Origin: Anaerolineaceae bacterium UBA6086
GTDB lineage: Bacteria > Chloroflexota > Anaerolineae > Anaerolineales > Anaerolineaceae
Assembly: GCA_002436005.1 (NCBI GenBank)
Contig: DIXG01000081.1
Coordinates: forward strand, 1 to 10,383
Reading direction: 5' to 3'
DNA length: 10,383 bases
The notes below the pieces were generated by a model that saw only the letters and a list, made by a program, of their open reading frames with translations, had not been told where the DNA came from and searched no databases. This document shows positions 6,225-10,383 of the stretch, in pieces (position 1 is the stretch's first letter; each line of letters begins with the position of its first letter). The position numbers and the translations under genes are program-made.

Positions 6225-7349
6225 TTATTCTGGCCGAACCAGTTTGCTCATGTCAATGGTAACTTGTTCCGATAGGTTTTCAATTGAATCATACATCACC
6301 TGGACCAAATAACTGGCGTTGTGCATGTAGCCACCTGGATCTTCAAGGACAAGGTGGTAGTTATAGGCTGCCTTCAGAAGACGCGGGGACCAGCTGGCAA
6401 ACTGATTGGGGAAGGCAACCTCACCCTCATCGGGTTCCCCGTTGCCATTGGTGTCATTGAACCAGTAGGGGAATTGTTGGGCATACAGGATGGGTGCATC
6501 AAGGGTTTCAGCTGCATAGCTTTGGATTGCGCTGTAGAGAACTTCATGAACTGCCATCATCTCATCATACACGCCTTCTGTCACATTTCCATCCCCGTCA
6601 TAATCTGGTGTGCTGCCCACACGGATCTTCTTCAGGTCATCCAAACTGCTGACGACCGGGTGGCAGGCTGCACATTCCGTCGCGGTGAGCTCAAGTGAAT
6701 GTGGGTCATGACAATCGGTGCAGGCTTGATAATCGCTGACATGGGGATAGAAACCGCCATAGGTTTTACCCGGGTACTCGTAGCCCACGGTCACTTCGCT
6801 GCCAAAGCGAACTGCGCCTGCGACCTTGTAATGGACATTGATGAACGCCAGGTCTGTGTTCACTTCATCCTCAGGCAGGCTCATTGTGGCGTTGTCCACA
6901 GTGGTGCCGGCGGTCCGTCCCTGGTGGCATTCTACGCAGTTCGCAGCCTGCCCGAGGTCACTGATTTCGGCGCCAGATGGGTAAATAGCGGTTTCCTTTT
7001 CGTGTGCGGTGGGGTTGTGGCATACAAAACAGCTAACCACTGAACCTAATTTGGCGGCAGAATCAACCGATAGGGGTTCGGTCCCGTCTTCTCCGAGGAA
7101 ATCCAAATACCCGATGCCGCTGTGGCATTTGGTGCAATCGGCAGGCACCTCTGGCACCTCTTCCTCGTCCCAGTGGACAAAGGATTCGGATTCCGCATCC
7201 GCATGCCCTGATTCAATCCATTTTTCACTGATGGCTTCAACGGTTTCGGGTCGGGGCTCAGGAGGAAGCACAATCTCACCAATCAAGATTGCGGCGAGAC
7301 CTCCTAAAAGAAAGAATATAATTAATAACGGCCAAACAAAATTTTTCAT
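6225..7349 (-). CDS. membrane-anchored pentahaem c-type cytochrome
   Basis: The product of about 374 residues has five CXXCH haem-attachment motifs: CTKCH 72-76, CFVCH 107-111, CVECH 138-142, CTDCH 210-214 and CAACH 226-230. An N-terminal helix (about residues 3-26, VWPLLIIFFLLGG) with no clear cleavage site should anchor it with the haem domain outside. Other His residues outside the motifs, including VHYK and FYPHVSD, could be sixth ligands. After the haem region comes a roughly 140-residue domain with two Ca2+-loop-like sequences, DYDGDGNVTEG and NDTNGNGEPDEGE. ATG 7347-7349 is the chosen start because GAGAGGA lies about six bases upstream; a TTG at 7371-7373 would add eight residues without a helix-compatible reason. 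It faces the flavocytochrome gene convergently. It probably carries electrons on the outer face; partner and terminal acceptor are unknown. It does not match the well-known NrfA or NapC layouts. Confidence 0.88.
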   Translation of the reverse strand: MKNFVWPLLIIFFLLGGLAAILIGEIVLPPEPRPETVEAISEKWIESGHADAESESFVHWDEEEVPEVPADCTKCHSGIGYLDFLGEDGTEPLSVDSAAKLGSVVSCFVCHNPTAHEKETAIYPSGAEISDLGQAANCVECHQGRTAGTTVDNATMSLPEDEVNTDLAFINVHYKVAGAVRFGSEVTVGYEYPGKTYGGFYPHVSDYQACTDCHDPHSLELTATECAACHPVVSSLDDLKKIRVGSTPDYDGDGNVTEGVYDEMMAVHEVLYSAIQSYAAETLDAPILYAQQFPYWFNDTNGNGEPDEGEVAFPNQFASWSPRLLKAAYNYHLVLEDPGGYMHNASYLVQVMYDSIENLSEQVTIDMSKLVRPE

Positions 7350-7388
7350 AATCGTCCTCTCCCATTCAAACAATAAAATTCTATTCCT

Positions 7389-7394
7389 ATTTTA
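7389..7394 (-). promoter_or_regulatory. candidate -10 box of the cytochrome gene
   Basis: The minus strand reads TAAAAT here with TG directly before it, about 40 bases upstream of ATG 7349. No convincing -35 is seen at normal spacing, so this is tentative. TAGAAT at 7378-7383 is an alternative. Confidence 0.3.
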
Positions 7395-7404
7395 CATGAA
7401 AATC

Positions 7405-7436
7405 TGAATTTTTGTTGACTTGAATTTTTGTTGACT
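7405..7436. repeat. perfect 16-base tandem repeat, two copies, in the divergent promoter region
   Basis: TGAATTTTTGTTGACT occurs at 7405-7420 and again at 7421-7436 with no mismatch. Each copy ends in TTGACT, a -35-like hexamer (7415-7420 and 7431-7436). The array lies between the divergent cytochrome and deacetylase-like genes, so it could serve either promoter or bind a regulator. It could equally be a slippage duplication. Confidence 0.82.
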
Positions 7437-7457
7437 GTCTGAAAAATTAAGTTTCGG

Positions 7458-7463
7458 TATAAT
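7458..7463 (+). promoter_or_regulatory. -10 box of the lipoprotein cassette
   Basis: A perfect TATAAT follows TTTCGG, 32 bases before ATG 7496. The nearest good -35, TTGACT at 7431-7436, is 21 bases away, longer than the usual 16 to 18, so an activator or an unusual sigma requirement is possible. The leader would be only about 26 bases and holds no strong ribosome binding site. Confidence 0.55.
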
Positions 7464-7495
7464 CAAGTTAACCTATGTGATCCTCTGGAACATTT

Positions 7496-8689
7496 ATGAA
7501 AAAGTTTTTTTGCTTATCGATTTTTATTTGTGGTTTATTGTTATCTTCCTGTTCCTCTTCTTCAATAGCCGGTTCGATTCTCAGTGCCAAAGAGGGCAGT
7601 GAAACTGCTGATGGTCGCATGATTGACACTGAAGCCTCGAAAATTACCGGGAATTCAGACTCAACTGCAACTTCTAGACCCATCCCTGAGCCTACACTAA
7701 CAATGACCGCCGCGCCAACCCTGACGCAGACACCAACACCAACACCGTCGCTAACGCCGTCGCCCACCAGCACTCCAACAGCGCCAGACCTGATCTCCTT
7801 TTCTTATTCAGATCTGCACCAGGGCGTTCAGCCGGTTGCCTACATTGAAGACCCCTGTGACTACCTGATCAGCCGTTGGGATGAGGACAAAAGCGCACCT
7901 GGCACGATTGTTGTACCTATTATGTTCCACTCTGTTGCCAAACCTGGCAGAGAGATCACAGATTCAACCACCATTTCAGTGGCATATCTGGACTATTTTA
8001 TGGAAAGAGCAAAGACTTTGGGCTTCAGCACGATCACCACAGAAGAGCTGATTGGATTTTTGGAAAGTAACGAGAAAATTCCTGAACGTTCCATGATCCT
8101 GATTTTGGATGATCGGCGCCCTGGTGTGATTGAAGAGTATTTTATGCCCTATCTTGAAGAAAATGACTGGACGCTGACACTTGCCTGGCCAACCACGGAT
8201 GCCACCAGCAACTCATTATGGGAACGGATGGAAAGTTTGGCAGAAACGGGTTATCTTGATGTCCAATCGCATGGGCATGATCATATCTATATCCAGGATT
8301 ACACGCCTTTGGAAGAGATAGAGGAAGAGGTCTATCAACCTATTGAGGTAATCCAATCACATTTTGGCACCACGCCCCGTGCATTGATCTGGCCTGGCGG
8401 AAATTTTAATCAAATTTCTGTCCAGCTGGCACAGGAGGCAGGGTTCAAACTGGGTTTTACGGTTTTTTCGCGCGGTCCTGTAATGTATAACTGGATTCCC
8501 CTGGGACCACAGGAAACAGCGATGGGTGCGCCGCTGCTTGTTCTGCCGAGATTTTGGTCCACAGCGGCTGATGCTGCGCTGGAAAAGGCTTTACAGATCG
8601 TGGAGGAAGCCCGTGTGGCGGCTGAAATCCTCAAAGCAGAAGAGCTGGCTTATATCGCTTCGTATTGTCAGCCCCAGGATGGAGATTAG
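7496..8689 (+). CDS. polysaccharide deacetylase-like (NodB fold) lipoprotein
   Basis: The 397-residue product begins with a lipoprotein signal peptide (MKKFF, hydrophobic core, LSSC with Cys19 as lipid site). A Thr/Pro-rich linker follows at about 65-97. From about residue 137 it resembles carbohydrate esterase family 4 enzymes that remove acetyl groups from envelope polysaccharide or peptidoglycan. PIMFHS is at 141-146, with the paired Asp of motif 1 at 205-206 (LILDDRRPG, where the family usually has FDDG). Motif 2 is SHGHDH at 258-263, giving His259 and His263 with H-x3-H spacing. WPGG at 299-302 stands where motif 3 (RxPxG or YPYG) is expected, and LPRF is at 350-353. Cys121 and Cys391 may form a disulfide. 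The metal-binding residues look intact; the changed motif 1 makes activity uncertain. Start ATG 7496 has only a weak ribosome binding site. The next lipoprotein gene begins within five bases of the stop. Confidence 0.87.
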   Translation: MKKFFCLSIFICGLLLSSCSSSSIAGSILSAKEGSETADGRMIDTEASKITGNSDSTATSRPIPEPTLTMTAAPTLTQTPTPTPSLTPSPTSTPTAPDLISFSYSDLHQGVQPVAYIEDPCDYLISRWDEDKSAPGTIVVPIMFHSVAKPGREITDSTTISVAYLDYFMERAKTLGFSTITTEELIGFLESNEKIPERSMILILDDRRPGVIEEYFMPYLEENDWTLTLAWPTTDATSNSLWERMESLAETGYLDVQSHGHDHIYIQDYTPLEEIEEEVYQPIEVIQSHFGTTPRALIWPGGNFNQISVQLAQEAGFKLGFTVFSRGPVMYNWIPLGPQETAMGAPLLVLPRFWSTAADAALEKALQIVEEARVAAEILKAEELAYIASYCQPQDGD

Positions 8690-8693
8690 CCCT

Positions 8694-10214
8694 GTGAAAA
8701 AGCTTTATGTGGTTTTGTTGGTGATTCTCAGCCTGGCGCTCTTGAGCGGGTGCTATAAACCAGGCCCTGGCGCAAAAGTGTGGCAGGTTTCTGGTCCGGC
8801 AGAGGGTGTGGAAACGCTTTCTCCCCCTGGTCAACCTGAAGAGGAGACCGTTGATCCAACCCTGCCGCCCCTCAGCACAACCCCAACGCCCAATCCCCCG
8901 ATCATGCTGCCGACCCCTCGCAGTGAAACCGTGTCCTATTCAGTGCAGCCAGGCGACACGTTGAGGGGAATTGCCCAGCGCTACCAGGTGTCGGTCAATC
9001 AGATTGTGACTGAAAATGGGATTGAAAACCCGAACCTGATCGAAGTGGGACAGGAATTTTTGATCCCGCCACCCAACCTCGATTTGGTAGCACCACCCTT
9101 TAAGATTATTCCTGATTCGGAGTTGGTCAACAGCCCCTCCAATGCTGATTTTGATGTTGCCGAGTTCGTGCGCAGCCAGGGGGGATATCTCGCCTCCTAC
9201 TCGGAGGAGGTGGATGGCAACTCCTTGACCGGGATAAAAATTGTCAAACGCGTGGCGTTGGAATATTCCGTTAATCCCCGCCTTTTGCTGACGGTGCTTG
9301 AATATCAGAGCCAATGGGTGACGGATGACACCCCTGCAGAGGAAACCCTCGTTTACCCCATGGGTTTTTACGATGCCTGGCATCCCGGGTTATATAAGCA
9401 GCTGGGATGGGCTGCCAACTTATTGAATGAGGGCTATTACCTCTGGAAGCTGAATGCGATCAGCATCTGGGCGCTTTCTGACAGCAGTGTGATCCAGGTG
9501 GACCCAACCATCAACCCGGGAACCGCAGGCGTCTTGAACCTGATGCGCTACCTGACGCACGGCACCTCATGGGATCAGGCAATTTCGGTCAATGGCATCT
9601 TTGCCACGTTTTACCGTTTCTTTGGCTATCCTTTTGACTTTGCGCTTGAACCGATGCTGCCCGAGGGCTTAGCTCAGCCAGAGATGCAGCTGCCCTTTGA
9701 GGTTGGGGATGTCTGGTCCTTTACAGGTGGACCACATGGCGGATGGGCTTCTGGTTCGGCCTGGGCAGCGATCGATTTTGCCCCGCCTGGTGATGCGCTG
9801 GGTTGTTTCCCCAGTGAGGCATGGGTGGCAGCTTCTGCCGCCGGTGAAATCGTCTATTCGGATCATGGGGCAGTCATCCAGGATCTGGATGGGGATGGCA
9901 TCTGGCAAACGGGCTGGTCCATCCTTTATATGCACATTGATCCTACAGATCGGGTTGAAGTTGGTGCGTTTTTGGATCCGGGCGACCGGATCGGACACCC
10001 TTCCTGCGAGGGTGGGTTTTCGGCAGGAACGCATCTCCACATTGCCAGGCGGTATAATGGAGAATGGATTGCAGCGGATTCGGACTTACCCCTCATTTTG
10101 GATGGCTGGTCAACTGTTGGCTATGGGGTGGAATATAATGGATATTTGGTGAAGGGTGACATAATTCTGGAGGCTTGGAATGGGCGATCGCCGCTCAACG
10201 CCATTGAGCGCTAG
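8694..10214 (+). CDS. LysM and M23-type peptidase lipoprotein
   Basis: The 506-residue product has a lipoprotein signal ending in LLSGC (Cys20) and a Pro/Thr-rich linker to about residue 75. A LysM peptidoglycan-binding domain spans about 80-126 (YSVQPGDTLRGIAQRY to LIPPP). A helical middle region at about 150-330 (NPRLLLTVLEYQSQW, GTAGVLNLMRYL) faintly recalls lysozyme-like domains. The M23 metallopeptidase domain starts near 334. Zn ligands appear as His348 (GGPH), Asp361 (AIDFA) and His449 in HLH 447-449, with Tyr-Met-His at 412-414. The wide His-to-Asp spacing resembles beta-lytic (M23A) enzymes rather than the HxxxD form. Cys371 and Cys438 may pair. I choose GTG 8694 because GGAG (8681-8684) sits nine bases before it and it leaves a normal signal peptide; ATG 8679 adds five residues and is possible. 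It likely cuts or binds cell-wall peptides outside the membrane. Confidence 0.9.
   Translation: MKKLYVVLLVILSLALLSGCYKPGPGAKVWQVSGPAEGVETLSPPGQPEEETVDPTLPPLSTTPTPNPPIMLPTPRSETVSYSVQPGDTLRGIAQRYQVSVNQIVTENGIENPNLIEVGQEFLIPPPNLDLVAPPFKIIPDSELVNSPSNADFDVAEFVRSQGGYLASYSEEVDGNSLTGIKIVKRVALEYSVNPRLLLTVLEYQSQWVTDDTPAEETLVYPMGFYDAWHPGLYKQLGWAANLLNEGYYLWKLNAISIWALSDSSVIQVDPTINPGTAGVLNLMRYLTHGTSWDQAISVNGIFATFYRFFGYPFDFALEPMLPEGLAQPEMQLPFEVGDVWSFTGGPHGGWASGSAWAAIDFAPPGDALGCFPSEAWVAASAAGEIVYSDHGAVIQDLDGDGIWQTGWSILYMHIDPTDRVEVGAFLDPGDRIGHPSCEGGFSAGTHLHIARRYNGEWIAADSDLPLILDGWSTVGYGVEYNGYLVKGDIILEAWNGRSPLNAIER
10168..10173 (+). promoter_or_regulatory. ribosome binding site inside the peptidase gene
   Basis: TGGAGG lies within the last codons of the M23 lipoprotein gene, six bases before ATG 10180-10182. 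It marks the start of the next gene and implies translational coupling between the two. Confidence 0.75.
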
Positions 10215-10383
10215 AAAGCGTTATTACCGCCGGCGACTGAAACGCACGGGTGTGCTGTTTTCTGTGGCAATGGTGCTGACGGTTTTGGTGTGCGGCAACC
10301 TGGCTTATCCAGTTTTTGCGCCAGATAATGGCGTTGGGGTCAGCATGGCTTACCTGCCTACGCTCGTCCCAACCGAGGCTGAA
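10180..10383 (+). CDS. N-terminal part of a third exported protein, cut by the window end
   Basis: Sixty-eight codons are open to the window edge. The start ATG 10180-10182 has TGGAGG six bases upstream and overlaps the peptidase gene by 35 bases in another frame. The protein has a long, very basic N-terminus (ARKRYYRRRLKR) and then a hydrophobic stretch (GVLFSVAMVLTVLVCG). A possible signal peptidase site after PVFA near residue 48 comes next, and then a Pro/Thr-containing segment (YLPTLVPTEAE). It is either secreted or anchored by that helix, like the two genes before it. The visible part gives no enzymatic domain. The overlap and shared export signals suggest that the three genes form one envelope operon. 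Confidence 0.8.
   Translation, partial: MGDRRSTPLSARKRYYRRRLKRTGVLFSVAMVLTVLVCGNLAYPVFAPDNGVGVSMAYLPTLVPTEAE

Noticed and set aside
7707..7780. Low-complexity CCAACACC-like DNA that might be a microsatellite
   Set aside because: It is explained by the Thr/Pro-rich linker of the lipoprotein; the units are irregular and in frame.
8526..8693. Longer N-terminus for the M23 lipoprotein starting at 8526
   Set aside because: It would overlap the deacetylase-like gene by 164 bases and place an arginine-rich stretch before a perfect lipoprotein signal peptide; GTG 8694 or ATG 8679 fit better.
10184..10191. GCGATCGC, the highly iterated palindrome of cyanobacteria
   Set aside because: It occurs once in over 10 kb and lies within codons, so it gives no taxonomic signal.

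Overview
The window looks like chromosomal DNA of moderate GC from a bacterium, most likely a member of the Chloroflexota (Anaerolineae-like). This placement is inference. It rests on a T-box riboswitch, Thr/Pro-rich linkers behind lipoprotein signal peptides, LysM plus M23 lipoproteins, a K+-independent membrane pyrophosphatase, and a multihaem cytochrome anchored by one N-terminal helix. No phage, transposon, CRISPR, rRNA or tRNA sequence was found. Both the left-hand pyrophosphatase gene and the right-hand exported protein are cut by the window edges.

Left block, minus strand, 1-4507. A Trp-type T-box riboswitch (4155-4473), with a near-consensus promoter in front and an intrinsic terminator at its end, precedes a stand-alone TrpB2-type tryptophan synthase beta chain (2719-4089). 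Next come a short intergenic region with an inverted repeat and an extended -10 promoter, an unrecognised 253-residue soluble protein (1761-2522), and 63 bases later a proton-pumping membrane pyrophosphatase (start at 1697, C-terminus missing).

Middle block, 4508-7394. Transcribed to the right is a six-helix NADPH oxidase/ferric reductase-type flavocytochrome b (4646-5968). It is followed after 11 bases by a 34-residue single-helix protein with a strong ribosome binding site (5980-6084). Facing them on the minus strand is a membrane-anchored pentahaem c-type cytochrome (6225-7349), ended by a hairpin terminator at 6171-6202. The block may move electrons from cytosolic NAD(P)H across the membrane to an outer-face acceptor, but a link between the convergent genes is only inferred.

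Right block, plus strand, 7405-10383. Three tightly packed genes encode exported proteins: a polysaccharide deacetylase-like lipoprotein, a LysM plus M23-type peptidase lipoprotein, and the start of a third secreted or anchored protein whose start overlaps its predecessor by 35 bases. They read as a co-translated envelope or cell-wall module.

Two separate promoter regions (4508-4537 and 7405-7436) each carry a perfect two-copy tandem repeat containing a promoter-like hexamer. The most distinctive items are the Trp T-box/trpB2 unit, the unannotated 34-residue membrane protein behind the flavocytochrome, and the lipoprotein cassette with its variant deacetylase motif.
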